Source: Candidatus Thorarchaeota archaeon (GTDB taxonomy: Archaea > Asgardarchaeota > Thorarchaeia > Thorarchaeales > Thorarchaeaceae). Taken from it: DNA of 64,000 bases. The stretch spans positions 1-64,000 of the forward strand of contig JAEOUN010000113.1 in assembly GCA_016839245.1 (NCBI GenBank), given 5' to 3'. Shown here one piece after another: positions 1-8,663 of this stretch. The notes below the pieces were generated by a model. That model had not been told where the DNA came from. It did not search any database and was given only the letters and a program-made list of their open reading frames with translations. The translations under genes were made by a program, and so were the position numbers. Every line of letters starts with the position of its first letter. The first letter of the stretch is position 1.

Positions 1-219
1 ATTGTTGACAACATTGTTAGAGCACTACCTCTCATGGTAGAATCAGCAAAAGAGCTAAAGAATAAACCCACTGAGTATCTCCAACATCTAAAATCTACTT
101 TTAATAATGATAATAATCTAGCTGAAGCGCTTCGGTTGATTATTTCACGACTCGAAGAATTGTCAGCAAACATGGGTATTCTACGAACAAAAAGAAAAAC
201 AGGAGCAAAGACCTCATGA
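1..219 (+). CDS. C-terminal end of an unrecognised protein (5' truncated)
   Basis: The reading frame is open from the first base of the window, so the ATG at 34 is probably internal and the gene begins upstream. What remains is about 72 residues, hydrophilic and mostly helical, ending in a basic tail (RTKRKTGAKTS). It shows no recognisable motif. The stop overlaps the start of the ketopantoate reductase gene by four bases (ATGA at 216-219), so the two are probably translationally coupled. Function unknown. Confidence 0.55.
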   Translation: MVDNIVRALPLMVESAKELKNKPTEYLQHLKSTFNNDNNLAEALRLIISRLEELSANMGILRTKRKTGAKTS

Positions 220-1205
220 AGATAGTCGTAGTTGGATCTGGAGCTATAGGAAGTCTATATGGTGCCTTTCTTAGTACAATTCGTACAAATGAGGTCATCT
301 TAGTTGGTAGAAATCCTCATGTTGCTGCCATTCGTTCGAATGGTCTTACTATCAAGGGGATCATGGGTGAACGAACCTTTCATCTAAAGGCTGTTGATGA
401 CATATCAGAAATTGACAAAGCTGATCTCATACTTCTTACTACTAAAACGTATGACTCTATTCCTGCTGCACTATCTGCGAAACATCTCATTAACAATGGT
501 ACTTACATTATGATCATCCAGAATGGTCTTGGTACTGAAAAACTGGTTGCTGAAGCACTTGATACAACCCGTGTACTTCGTGCAACTACCTGCATGGGTG
601 CATTACGTACTAGTCCTGGTGTGGTTATTGCAACAGGTTGCGGGCTCACTGAAATAGGATCTCGATATCCCGAGAACCATGATTTTGTTCAACAAATCAC
701 ACAGATGTTGAGAGACTGTGGCTTCGATGTCCGTTCAAGTAATAATATTGAAGGTGTCGTGTGGACAAAGACATTAGTGAATGCTGGAATCAATCCTGTT
801 GGAGCTCTCACAGGATTCACAAATGGCGAGGTTTACAGGAATCCGAAGCTCAGGAAACTTGTAATTCAATTGGTTGAAGAGGCTGTTAAGATTGTAGATG
901 CTTTGGGTATCGAATTGACAACTGAGGATCCTGTGCGATATACTCTTGGAACTGCGAAAGCAACTGAGAACAACATCAATTCTATGTTACAAGATATACG
1001 CGCAGGCAAAAGGACTGAGATTGATTCCATAACAGGAGAGATTATTCGACTTGGAAAAGAACTTGGTATCCCAACTCCATCAAGCGAAGTGGTCTACGCC
1101 TTAATTAAAGCAATTGAATCCAAGTACTTAGCTCATCCTGAAATTGTTTCAAAGGTTGCAATGATTGATGTAGATGAACTTGTAGAAACGCTCACTACAT
1201 CATGA
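216..1205 (+). CDS. panE: 2-dehydropantoate 2-reductase (ketopantoate reductase)
   Basis: Expected to reduce 2-dehydropantoate to pantoate with NAD(P)H in the coenzyme A branch, in the cytoplasm. The N-terminus has a Rossmann nucleotide-binding motif (VVGSGAIGSLYG, residues 5-16). Then follow the ApbA/PanE hallmarks: LLTTKTYDS near residue 75, IIQNGLG near 100, and a C-terminal helical domain with KTLVNAGINPVGALTG near 188, where the lysine is the usual catalytic one. The length of 329 aa is slightly above the family norm. The start overlaps the preceding stop by four bases. Its 3' end overlaps the convergent MBL gene by 11 bp. Archaeal ketopantoate reductases often use NADH; cofactor choice cannot be read here. 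Confidence 0.88.
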   Translation: MKIVVVGSGAIGSLYGAFLSTIRTNEVILVGRNPHVAAIRSNGLTIKGIMGERTFHLKAVDDISEIDKADLILLTTKTYDSIPAALSAKHLINNGTYIMIIQNGLGTEKLVAEALDTTRVLRATTCMGALRTSPGVVIATGCGLTEIGSRYPENHDFVQQITQMLRDCGFDVRSSNNIEGVVWTKTLVNAGINPVGALTGFTNGEVYRNPKLRKLVIQLVEEAVKIVDALGIELTTEDPVRYTLGTAKATENNINSMLQDIRAGKRTEIDSITGEIIRLGKELGIPTPSSEVVYALIKAIESKYLAHPEIVSKVAMIDVDELVETLTTS

Positions 1206-1875
1206 ACATAGCCTTGGCCATTTGATATGAAGTCAATGCTGACTTTTTAGCATTATATTTCATGACATTCATATGACCTGGAATACCAATATCAAAATTC
1301 ATCTCGCTAATTCTCTTGAGAGATTCAACTAGTTTTCCTGCATCTCCTGTTGGAAAATCAACTCTCCCGAAACTACCTCCAGGAAATAATGTATCTCCTG
1401 TGAACAAGATACCGGTTTCCTTAACATCCAAACATATACTTCCCAGAGAGTGACCTGGTGTATGAAAGATTTCCATTTTGACATCACCAAAATCAAGGAT
1501 TGTGCCTTCATCAAGAATCCCATCAATTTTCATTGGCGGAAGATCCACACCAAAGGTGTCACTTAATGTTTGACTCATATCGCCATTATTTATGGGTATA
1601 GCTTCAGCTCTATGTAGAAAGATCCTAGGATTTGTAGTTTCTAGTATTGGAATGAGTCCTCCTATGTGATCTATATGACTGTGAGTCAGTATGACATCAG
1701 TAACTGATTCTATCGAGGAACCAACACTAACCAAATTTTTGTCTAGATTGCTTGTATATAGTCCTGTTCCCGTGTCTACTAGAATATGATGGTCGCCAGA
1801 TTTAATGAATGTGATATTCGAGTCAAATGAGTTGCTTACGAGGAAATAGATGGAGTCTGAAATCTGATCAAACAT
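1195..1875 (-). CDS. Metallo-beta-lactamase-fold hydrolase (glyoxalase II-like)
   Basis: A cytoplasmic two-metal hydrolase of the MBL fold, 226 aa. The metal ligands are visible: THSHIDHIGG (HxHxDH) near residue 65, HTPGHSLGS near 138, FTGDTLFPGG near 158, and a final IPGHMN near 200. This pattern and the length resemble glyoxalase II and related thioesterases rather than the longer RNase-type MBL proteins, but the substrate is not identifiable. It lies 5 bp downstream of the aminotransferase gene on the same strand, so the two are likely co-transcribed. Confidence 0.8.
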   Translation of the reverse strand: MFDQISDSIYFLVSNSFDSNITFIKSGDHHILVDTGTGLYTSNLDKNLVSVGSSIESVTDVILTHSHIDHIGGLIPILETTNPRIFLHRAEAIPINNGDMSQTLSDTFGVDLPPMKIDGILDEGTILDFGDVKMEIFHTPGHSLGSICLDVKETGILFTGDTLFPGGSFGRVDFPTGDAGKLVESLKRISEMNFDIGIPGHMNVMKYNAKKSALTSYQMAKAMFMM

Positions 1876-1880
1876 TCAAA

Positions 1881-3005
1881 TCACCGAAGTTGATCGACTA
1901 GTCTATCTATTTCTGCAAATGTATTGTAAAAGTGTGGCGACACTCTTAGACGACCGTTTCGCACTGAACAATAGATCCTGTTTTTAGCAAGATTTTGATT
2001 CAGTGTATCAACGTCTTTAGGCTCACAGGAAATAGTAGCTGAATTATTTTTATGTCCAAAGTCATAGAAAGGAATATCGAGTTCGCTTAATCTTGTTCGT
2101 AGATAGTCTGCATTTGCAATTGCTGCTCTCTCTCTATCTTTTCCTGGTATCTTAAGTAATGTTTTCAATGATTCAAAGAATCCAACATAAGCCACAACTG
2201 GAGCTGATCCTACTTGGAATTTCCTTGCATCACTTAATGGTCTTCGCTCAAAATAACCAAACTCAGTCAACTGCTCAACTCCCCACCAACCTAGAAATCT
2301 TGGTCGAAGTTGGTTCATGATTTCATTACTGACATAGACAAATCCAGCTCCAATTGGACCAAGCAACCATTTTGCTGCTTGACCTGTAGCGAAATCAACG
2401 TTGAGCTTAGAGAGGTCTGTGTCAAAGCATCCTGCAGATTGAATAATATCAACTGATATCAATGCTCCATTCTCATGTGCTATTTTTACTAATTTGTCCA
2501 AATCTACCCGATATCCCGTCCCAAACTGGACATGACTTATTGCCACAACTCGCGTCTGTTCATCAATTGTATTCTCGAAATCATCAAGAGATATTCCACC
2601 ATCTATCGATTTTATGACTCTCAATTCAGGTCTATAGAAATCTCTCACATTTTGCCAAGGAATATAATTCGCAGGAAACTCAAGATCACAGAGAACTATA
2701 TTTGAACCAGATGGATATTCTATACTATGGGCAAATGAATTTACTCCAGAACTCGTACTAGGAACAAACGCGTATTGACTATAATCGCCACCCAATAGCT
2801 TGGCAAGGGCAGTTCTGACTCCCTTAAATAACTCAAGTGTGTCTTCAAAATCACCTATTGCTCTAATTCTATTATCCAAGTATTGCTTCATTGCTTCAAT
2901 GGTTGTAATTGGTGGAATTCCAGTTGATGCATTATTTAAATAAGTCATATCTTTAAGTGTTGGCCACATCTCGTTAATGAACTGAGAATCTATAAAATCG
3001 GTCAT
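1881..3005 (-). CDS. PLP-dependent class V aminotransferase (cysteine desulfurase/isopenicillin-epimerase-like)
   Basis: Fold-type I PLP enzyme. The PLP pocket is seen in DIIQSAGCFDTDLSKLNVDF (Asp and Gln contacting the pyridine ring), followed by GQAAKWLLGPIGAGFVYV, where the lysine forms the Schiff base. The N-terminus (YLNNASTGIPP) and the C-terminal RVSPHFYNTFAEIDRL are typical of the NifS/CsdA/isopenicillin-N-epimerase branch. No active-site Cys loop typical of SufS or IscS is evident, so sulfur transfer is not assured and a kynureninase-like or lyase role is possible. I prefer the ATG at 3005 (MTDFIDSQ) over an upstream ATG at 3029, because the extra eight residues (MCFTCRYI) look non-homologous; neither has a clear SD. 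Confidence 0.78.
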   Translation of the reverse strand: MTDFIDSQFINEMWPTLKDMTYLNNASTGIPPITTIEAMKQYLDNRIRAIGDFEDTLELFKGVRTALAKLLGGDYSQYAFVPSTSSGVNSFAHSIEYPSGSNIVLCDLEFPANYIPWQNVRDFYRPELRVIKSIDGGISLDDFENTIDEQTRVVAISHVQFGTGYRVDLDKLVKIAHENGALISVDIIQSAGCFDTDLSKLNVDFATGQAAKWLLGPIGAGFVYVSNEIMNQLRPRFLGWWGVEQLTEFGYFERRPLSDARKFQVGSAPVVAYVGFFESLKTLLKIPGKDRERAAIANADYLRTRLSELDIPFYDFGHKNNSATISCEPKDVDTLNQNLAKNRIYCSVRNGRLRVSPHFYNTFAEIDRLVDQLR

Positions 3006-3095
3006 GATATATCGACAAGTAAAGCACATTACTGATAAAGTTCACTGTGGATGAAGTCCCCCGAAGATTTAAGTCTTGTATCGCATTCATAAGTT

Positions 3096-3965
3096 TTGGA
3101 GAGCGGTTTGTCTGTGTTCCGGAGGTTACTTGGCCGGTCAAAGAGGCCAAAAGAGGAAGAGCCCCCCTTAGAGGACAAGCTAGAGGAATCAAGTATTCCG
3201 AAAATTGATTCTGAGGAAAAAGAGGAAGAAGTAACACCTCCTGTTCGTTCAATAGCCTCTGATACACGTCCTGAGGCAGTTTCTTTCGGACGACTTGTGG
3301 CATCACATGAGGATGTTCAAATTGATGTGAAAACGACTACCGATCTTGCTAGACGAGCTAAGATTTCACCTCAAACTGCTGCAGAAATCGTCCCTGGCAG
3401 AGTATTGAAACGCGACGAAGAAGGAAGAGTTCATATCAAAATCGTCTTTTATGGCCCCTCTCTCTCGGGAAAGACTACTGCACTTCGATGGTTGTTTGCA
3501 AATATACGTTCTTTAGCAAAAGGAAAAATAGTCGAAATCCATGATGAACTTGGACGTACTACTTTCTTTGATTTTGTGCCTGTCACAGCTGCTGATAAAA
3601 TGGTATTTGATGTCTTTACCGTAGCTGGACAGAGACGACATGCTGCAAGTAGAATTAAGGTACTTAGAGACTGTGATGGTCTTATCTTCATGGCTGATTC
3701 TACACCTGAGCAAATGAATGAGAATCTTGCTTCAATACAAGAACTGAGGATTGCGCTTGGCACTGATAGAATGGCCACATTACCAATTGTGGTGTCGTTG
3801 AATAAACGTGATTTGCCAAATGCTTTACCTGTAGATTACATGATTCAAATGCTAGATCTCGAAGGCTATCCTGTTTTTACTACAGTTGCAACGGAAGGCA
3901 AAAATCTCTTGAGAATGTTTCAGAGAGTCCTACGAGACGCCCTGATTTTTAAAGTAGGTATCTAA
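3096..3965 (+). CDS. MglA/Arf-like small GTPase with charged N-terminal extension
   Basis: The GTPase core occupies roughly residues 113-289. The P-loop is GPSLSGKTT, the G3 region is VFTVAGQRRHAASR (Gln retained, canonical DxxG Asp replaced by Thr), and G4 is SLNKRDLP. The FDFVPV segment before G3 is typical of MglA and the archaeal GTPases related to it. Residues 1-110 form a charged, probably disordered extension rich in Glu and Lys (KRPKEEEPPLEDKLEE), which is unusual. The start is a TTG at 3096. MglA-type GTPases commonly act with Roadblock partners; a Roadblock gene lies 50 kb away in this window (53834). No lipidation motif is seen. Abuts the convergent creatininase gene with no gap. 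Confidence 0.78.
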   Translation: MESGLSVFRRLLGRSKRPKEEEPPLEDKLEESSIPKIDSEEKEEEVTPPVRSIASDTRPEAVSFGRLVASHEDVQIDVKTTTDLARRAKISPQTAAEIVPGRVLKRDEEGRVHIKIVFYGPSLSGKTTALRWLFANIRSLAKGKIVEIHDELGRTTFFDFVPVTAADKMVFDVFTVAGQRRHAASRIKVLRDCDGLIFMADSTPEQMNENLASIQELRIALGTDRMATLPIVVSLNKRDLPNALPVDYMIQMLDLEGYPVFTTVATEGKNLLRMFQRVLRDALIFKVGI

Positions 3966-4700
3966 TCACTCACGTTCAATTGGAAGCTTACCTTGCTCTA
4001 GTTGTCTGATTAATACAATCAGGTCTTCTTCTGCCTGTTCCATTATTAGTCGACCTTTTTCTGAAGTAGCTTTTCTTGGATCTCCGTACATCGCAGCTGG
4101 CAGGAGTTCCTCTCGATATACACCTGAAATAATTCTGAATTTGGAAACAACTCTATGCGACTCTGCTCTCTTCATGTCAACAAGATCAGGTCGTACATAC
4201 ATGACTTCAGAGGTTTCATCCTCTGCTGCATGTCCTGCAGGTGTTTCTTCTACTAATTTTCTTGCAGATTCTGCTAGTTCATTCCACCAGTTGACAATAA
4301 TCACTACTCGATGTCCTTGTTCAGTGGCTCTTTTAGCTGCAAGGTTAATTTCAGGAATATTGCCTCCATGTCCATTTAAGACAATGATGTACCGAAAACC
4401 GTGTCTGAAGACGTTCTCCATAATGGAAGCATAGAGACCTATCAGAACCTCTGGTTTTATCGAGATGGTTCCTTCGAAATTATCAAAGACCCAACTATCA
4501 CCAAAAGGAATTGTTGGTAGTACTAAGACATCCGTCTTCTCAGCCACTTTTTCCGCAAGATATGTTGGTAGAATTGAATCAGTGGCCAAAGGTAAATGTT
4601 TTCCATGTGCCTCTAAAGCGCCTGTGACTATCAAGACTATTTCTGTCTTCGAGGCAATCTCATGAAAATTTGAATGTGTAAGCTCTGACCAGAATGGCAT
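3966..4700 (-). CDS. Creatininase-family amidohydrolase
   Basis: A 244-aa metal-dependent amidohydrolase of the creatininase superfamily, which includes creatininase, FAPy deformylase ArfB and MftE. Motifs in order: GALEAHGKHLPLATDS (metal ligands Glu, His and Asp) at residues 27-42, LNGHGGNIPEIN near 110, and GHAAEDETSEVMYV near 156 carrying the later His and Glu ligands. In F420-producing archaea the ArfB member works in riboflavin/F420 synthesis, and this window also carries CofE. The neighbourhood does not decide between ArfB-like and other members. Confidence 0.82.
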   Translation of the reverse strand: MPFWSELTHSNFHEIASKTEIVLIVTGALEAHGKHLPLATDSILPTYLAEKVAEKTDVLVLPTIPFGDSWVFDNFEGTISIKPEVLIGLYASIMENVFRHGFRYIIVLNGHGGNIPEINLAAKRATEQGHRVVIIVNWWNELAESARKLVEETPAGHAAEDETSEVMYVRPDLVDMKRAESHRVVSKFRIISGVYREELLPAAMYGDPRKATSEKGRLIMEQAEEDLIVLIRQLEQGKLPIERE

Positions 4701-4829
4701 TCTTCTTCAATCAACCAAGTTATTTCTCTCTAATAAACAAGGCGAATGATTACTATACAACATTCTGATATCAACCGAAAAGATGAAAAACAGCAGACAT
4801 AGTTCTCCTCTCAATCTCTATACTACTCT

Positions 4830-4905
4830 AGCCCCGTGGTGTAGTGGTCCAGCATAAGCGGTTCTGGCCCGCTTGACCTAGGTTCAAATCCTGGCGGGGC
4901 TACCA
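4830..4905 (+). tRNA. tRNA-Gln (anticodon CUG), CCA encoded
   Basis: A full cloverleaf can be drawn. The acceptor AGCCCCG pairs with CGGGGCT (7 bp). The anticodon stem AGCGG/CCGCT encloses the loop TTCTGGC, giving anticodon CTG. The T stem CTAGG/CCTGG encloses TTCAAAT. A discriminator A is followed by an encoded CCA. No intron is present. It stands alone between the creatininase gene and a 469-bp non-coding stretch. Confidence 0.95.
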
Positions 4906-5128
4906 TCTCTCATTTCTATAAACTATGCAGATTCATGTGACTCATTTTGTCCAATATTACTCATTGCTGCTAAGTACTTCTATCATTGATGAATATTTCC
5001 TCATACGTCCAAGTGAAAAATGTTTGTGCATACGCACAAAAATAGCGATTTTCCAGTGGATGTAAAGGTAAGTCCAATAAATAGAACGACCGCGCGATAA
5101 TTATTCAACCGATAGCCTTTAGTTACAT

Positions 5129-5136
5129 TTATAGGT
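5129..5136 (+). promoter_or_regulatory. Possible archaeal TATA box for the candidate RNA
   Basis: TTTATAGG lies about 25-28 bp upstream of the point where the folded GC-rich segment begins (about 5157), which is the normal archaeal TATA-to-start distance. Weak on its own; the spacing is the support. Confidence 0.3.
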
Positions 5137-5156
5137 AAAAATGTTCATCATATATG

Positions 5157-5265
5157 TGGAAGACAGATTCGCTATTAGGCTCATTCTGAGTTTCCTGTTA
5201 CTGAGTCTGCGTCCTCCCGGCGGAGAATTACAGGGGCGGATCGTCTCCCACACCTTCTTCTAAAA
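5157..5265 (+). ncRNA. Candidate structured small RNA, family unknown
   Basis: Nested complementarity is visible. GAAGA (5160-5164) pairs with TCTTC (5257-5261). Just inside it, GATTCGC (5167-5173) pairs with GCGGATC (5237-5243) with one G-U. Two hairpins lie within: CTCA/TGAG (5181-5191) and CTCC-CGGC-GGAG (5215-5226). The segment is more GC-rich than its flanks, has a TATA-like element at the right distance and is followed by an A/T-rich stretch. No match to SRP RNA, RNase P RNA or a C/D-box guide was recognised. Confidence 0.35.
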
Positions 5266-5383
5266 GCAAGTAATTTAACTATAGATCTGTATCATTTAGA
5301 TTGAACAAGTAAAAACACATTTCAGACTCTTATGACAATCTTCTTATCCAACACGCGTGTCTTGAATTGAGGATGTGACTTTA

Positions 5384-6163
5384 ATGGAGACTGTAGAGCT
5401 TGGTTGGAATGAATTCTGGGCTGAGATCTTTAGAGTAAAGCATCGAAGGTCTCTCCAAGGAATCCAGTTCTATGATGAGCTGGTTGTTGATTTTTGCATC
5501 AAGGTTCTTGGTCTTAGAGAAGGTCATGAGATACTCGATATTGCATGCGGTGCAGGTGATCAATCAATAGATTTTGCAAAGAAGGGGCTAAAGGTAACTG
5601 GTTTTGACATCTCTGATAGACTCATTGATGTAGCAAAGGAGTGTGCTCAAGACAATAGAGTATCTGTAAACTTCTTTACTGGCGATATGAGAGCCATATC
5701 CTTCTCAAGTCAATTCAATGCTGCGGTCTTGTTGAGTCATAGCTTTGGCTTCTTTAATCATGTGGAGAATATCCACGTCTTGAAGGAGGTTTACACAGCA
5801 CTCAAGGATAAAGGTCGTCTACTCCTAGATCTTATGAATCCCTATAATCTTCCCAGATTTCAAAAGACTTGGACTGAACTTGAAGGAGGATACCTACTCA
5901 GCGAACCTCATGTTCTCGACGCTCCTGCAGGCGTTCTGAGAGGTAGACCTGCTAAGTTCATTGATACAGAGAATTCGCGGATTGTCATGATGAATCAAGA
6001 CGCTCTTTCCAACAATGATATTCGAATGTATACTGCTCTTGAGATTCGAGACATGCTAGAAAATGTTGGGTTTAAGAAAATTGAACTCTATGGGCAGAAC
6101 AAGCTACCTCGGATGCAATACTCTGCAGATTCAGAAAGGATGGTTGTAGTGGCTCAGCGTTAA
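5384..6163 (+). CDS. Class I SAM-dependent methyltransferase
   Basis: A Rossmann-fold methyltransferase of about 259 aa. Motif I is ILDIACGAGDQSIDFAKKG, followed by VTGFDIS (acidic residue for the SAM ribose), then VNFFTGDMRAI and LLDLMNPYNLPRF. The substrate is unknown; small-molecule methyltransferases of the UbiE/YcgJ type have this organisation. I chose the ATG at 5384 rather than a GTG at 5375, because GAGGA at 5369-5373 is ten bases from the ATG but only one from the GTG. Transcribed in the same direction as EF-2, 170 bp upstream of it, with its own leader region in between. Confidence 0.78.
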   Translation: METVELGWNEFWAEIFRVKHRRSLQGIQFYDELVVDFCIKVLGLREGHEILDIACGAGDQSIDFAKKGLKVTGFDISDRLIDVAKECAQDNRVSVNFFTGDMRAISFSSQFNAAVLLSHSFGFFNHVENIHVLKEVYTALKDKGRLLLDLMNPYNLPRFQKTWTELEGGYLLSEPHVLDAPAGVLRGRPAKFIDTENSRIVMMNQDALSNNDIRMYTALEIRDMLENVGFKKIELYGQNKLPRMQYSADSERMVVVAQR

Positions 6164-6182
6164 TTGTATCCCATGACAAAAT

Positions 6183-6333
6183 CCTTTTAAGATTCCAAAA
6201 AGGCATTCCGCCAAGCGACCGATGAGACGTCATCGGTACCCCGACGAGTTCTCTCGCGATATCTTCACAAGTTGGGGATAGGCTATTATTAGGAACAATC
6301 GCGGAGAATTAGAATCAATAATGGTGTATTGGC
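6183..6333 (+). promoter_or_regulatory. EF-2 upstream region with strong hairpin
   Basis: An 8-bp perfect hairpin, ACCGATGA-GACG-TCATCGGT, lies at 6218-6237. A TATA-like CTTTTAAG at 6184-6191 lies about 27-35 bp upstream of it, so the hairpin would sit near the 5' end of a transcript about 110-120 nt ahead of the EF-2 start. There is no T-tract after it, so it is not a simple terminator. It may be leader structure or a separate small RNA. Confidence 0.35.
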
Positions 6334-8547
6334 ATGGTTAAGATTAAAGAGCCAGATGCAATCAAGAGGCTTATCCTATCGAATGATTATGAACATAAAC
6401 GAATCATCTCGATTTCAGCTCACATTGATCACGGCAAAACAACAACCACCGACTATCTTATGCGTCGCGCTGGTCTCATGTCTGATGCTGCCGCTGGACA
6501 AGCACTTATGACCGACAGTGATGAGGAAGAACAAGCAAGAGGTATCACTATCTTCACCTCAGTTGTTCTCCTGAACTTTGAAGTAGATGAACAAGAATAT
6601 CTCGTACAGCTATCAGATACTCCTGGACACCTCTCTTTCACTGGTGAGGTCTCTCGTGCTCTGCGTGCTAGCGATGGTGCTGTAATCCTTGTAGATGCTT
6701 TAGAAGGTGTAATGACACAAACGGAAACAAACATTCGTCTTGCAGTGGGTGCAGAGGCCTGCAAACCAGTTCTCTTCATCAATAAAGTCGATCGACTCAT
6801 TAATGAGTTGAAGCTTCCACCTGCAAAGGTTTACGAAAGAATCGATATTATCATCTCAAAAGTCAACGAGCTGATCAAGAAGGTTGCTCCAAAAGAATAT
6901 GCCTTGGATTGGCGAGTGAGTTTCCAAGAAGGTAGTGTCGCTATTGGAAGTGCAAAGACTGGTTGGGCCTTCACAATGAAGACTCTGGAAAAGAAGAATA
7001 TTAAACCAAACGTTGTCTTTGAGAAATATAATGAAGGCGATGAGCGGTGGCTGCGTGAAAACCTCCCACTTGATGATTCGCTACTTGAGATGATTGTGTA
7101 TCACTTACCAAATCCAAAAGAGGCCCAAAAATACAAAATACCTAGAATTTGGAAAGGCGATCTTGAGAGTCCCGAAGGAAAGGCATTGATTTCCTGTGAT
7201 CCAAATGGTCCACTATGCGGGATGATTACAAAGATTTTCGTAGATCCAAAGAGTAAGAGACCCACCCTTATTGGTCGAGTCTTCTCTGGAACTATCAAGT
7301 CTGGACAAGAGATTCAATTGGTAAACATGAGGCAAAATGCAAAGGTCAAGAGGTTAGGAGTTCAGGAAATCACTGACATTCTTGACATGGATGAGGTTCC
7401 TGCTGGTAATCTATTCTCTGTATTCGGTTTCATGTGTCCAAGTGGAGAATCATTTGTCAGTGCAAATTCAGATATGAAAGGCTTTGAGGCTATTGAATAT
7501 GTAAGTGAGCCTGTTGTCAGTAGAAGTATCCGACCCGTAGATCCACAGGATATTGCGAAGCTTGGTGAGGTTGTATCAAAATGGATTATGGCTGATCCTA
7601 CTGCTCGTTTTGTACACGATAAGGAGTCAATGGAATATCGACTTGATGGTATTGATCCACTACAGATTGAGATTCTCACAAAACGAATTAATGAACAAGT
7701 GCCAATCAAGGTCTCTGAGCCAATTATCGTATATCGTGAAAAGATGACACAACGTGGTGACGAGTTCCATACAAAGTCTCCCAACGGTCATAACAGAATC
7801 AGAATGTACCTGGAACCACTTGATGAAAAGACTGTAGAACTAATCCGCAAAAAGAGAATCACTGCTGAGATGAACGATAGAGAGCGAGCTCAGATTCTCC
7901 GAGATGAAGCTAGCTGGGATGCGAAAGAAGCACGAAAAATCCTTGATATCTATGAGTCCTGCATGCTTGTTGATGCAATGAGTGGTGTGCAGCGATTCGA
8001 GCGTATCTTTTCATATCTCCAGACAACTTTCCGTGAGTTTGTAGATACTGGTCCAATTGCTAAGGAGCCAGTCATGGGTGTAAAGGTAGTCTTGACTGAT
8101 GCTACGGTGCACACTGATCCAGCACATACTGGATACAATGAAGTGGCAACTATGGTCAGTGCCGGTCTAAACATGGGATTTCTGACCGGCAAACCTGGAC
8201 TCTATGAACCTGTTCTCAATGCAGACATCAAGACACCAACTGATACCCAAGGTCAAGTGATCAAAGTTCTCACAGGACACAGAGGACAAATCATCACCAT
8301 TGAAGGTGAAGAAGATACAGTCACTGTTAAGGGAACTTTGCCAACCGCTGAAACCATCGGTATTGCAGATGAGTTTAGAAGTGCAACTGCTGGTCGTAGT
8401 TTCTTTGGATATCAATTCCGTGGATTTGAGCCATTACCTGGCAGTCTTCAAGAAGAAATCATCTTAGAGATTCGCAAACGGAAAGGCATGCCTGAGGAAA
8501 TGCCTAACCTTAATTCATGGAATAGATGGGTATACAAGCGTACATAG
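6334..8547 (+). CDS. Translation elongation factor 2 (aEF-2, divergent)
   Basis: The GTPase that drives ribosomal translocation, 737 aa, the usual length. The G1 motif AHIDHGKT begins near residue 29, then EQARGITI, DTPGHLSF (95-102), and NKVDRL near 150. Domain III-V landmarks are the SPNGHNR segment, FVDTGPIAKEPVMGVKV, GHRGQI, and the C-terminal GFEPLPGSLQEEI with RKRKGMPEE, all aEF-2-like. Oddities: the usual GHVDF is GHLSF (Ser101); the domain III SGxGELHLE segment is replaced; and the domain IV tip reads HTDPAHTGYNE instead of HEDAxHRGPAQ. His598 aligns with the diphthamide position but its context is lost. This fits Asgard lineages lacking diphthamide synthesis. A second EF-2-like gene is at 58482. 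Confidence 0.9.
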   Translation: MVKIKEPDAIKRLILSNDYEHKRIISISAHIDHGKTTTTDYLMRRAGLMSDAAAGQALMTDSDEEEQARGITIFTSVVLLNFEVDEQEYLVQLSDTPGHLSFTGEVSRALRASDGAVILVDALEGVMTQTETNIRLAVGAEACKPVLFINKVDRLINELKLPPAKVYERIDIIISKVNELIKKVAPKEYALDWRVSFQEGSVAIGSAKTGWAFTMKTLEKKNIKPNVVFEKYNEGDERWLRENLPLDDSLLEMIVYHLPNPKEAQKYKIPRIWKGDLESPEGKALISCDPNGPLCGMITKIFVDPKSKRPTLIGRVFSGTIKSGQEIQLVNMRQNAKVKRLGVQEITDILDMDEVPAGNLFSVFGFMCPSGESFVSANSDMKGFEAIEYVSEPVVSRSIRPVDPQDIAKLGEVVSKWIMADPTARFVHDKESMEYRLDGIDPLQIEILTKRINEQVPIKVSEPIIVYREKMTQRGDEFHTKSPNGHNRIRMYLEPLDEKTVELIRKKRITAEMNDRERAQILRDEASWDAKEARKILDIYESCMLVDAMSGVQRFERIFSYLQTTFREFVDTGPIAKEPVMGVKVVLTDATVHTDPAHTGYNEVATMVSAGLNMGFLTGKPGLYEPVLNADIKTPTDTQGQVIKVLTGHRGQIITIEGEEDTVTVKGTLPTAETIGIADEFRSATAGRSFFGYQFRGFEPLPGSLQEEIILEIRKRKGMPEEMPNLNSWNRWVYKRT

Positions 8548-8561
8548 AATTTTGCAATCAG

Positions 8562-8604
8562 TTCAGGGGCATATTCCAAGAGCCCCTGAATTCACTCTTT
8601 TTTG
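8562..8604 (+). terminator. Hairpin terminator after EF-2
   Basis: TTCAGGGGC (8562-8570) and GCCCCTGAA (8582-8590) form a 9-bp stem with an 11-nt loop, followed by a T-rich tract (8596-8604). It lies 15 bp after the EF-2 stop. Confidence 0.65.
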
Positions 8605-8663
8605 TTTCTAAGTTTGGAAGGATAGACTTTTGACGAGGCAGTACCTTATTGGCTTGACACAAT

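Larger units (their letters stand above)
4906..5374. other. 469-bp intergenic stretch with a candidate small RNA
   Basis: No convincing reading frame is seen on either strand. The first 220 bp are AT-rich. From about 5157 the composition turns GC-rich and foldable (see the ncRNA entry). The last 110 bp before the methyltransferase gene are AT-rich again, as expected for a promoter region. Confidence 0.5.

Noticed and set aside
2974..3306. 110-aa minus-strand frame across the GTPase start
   Set aside because: It overlaps two real genes and has no recognisable features.
7362..7784. 140-aa frame antisense to EF-2
   Set aside because: Shadow of the EF-2 reading frame, with composition of a complementary strand.
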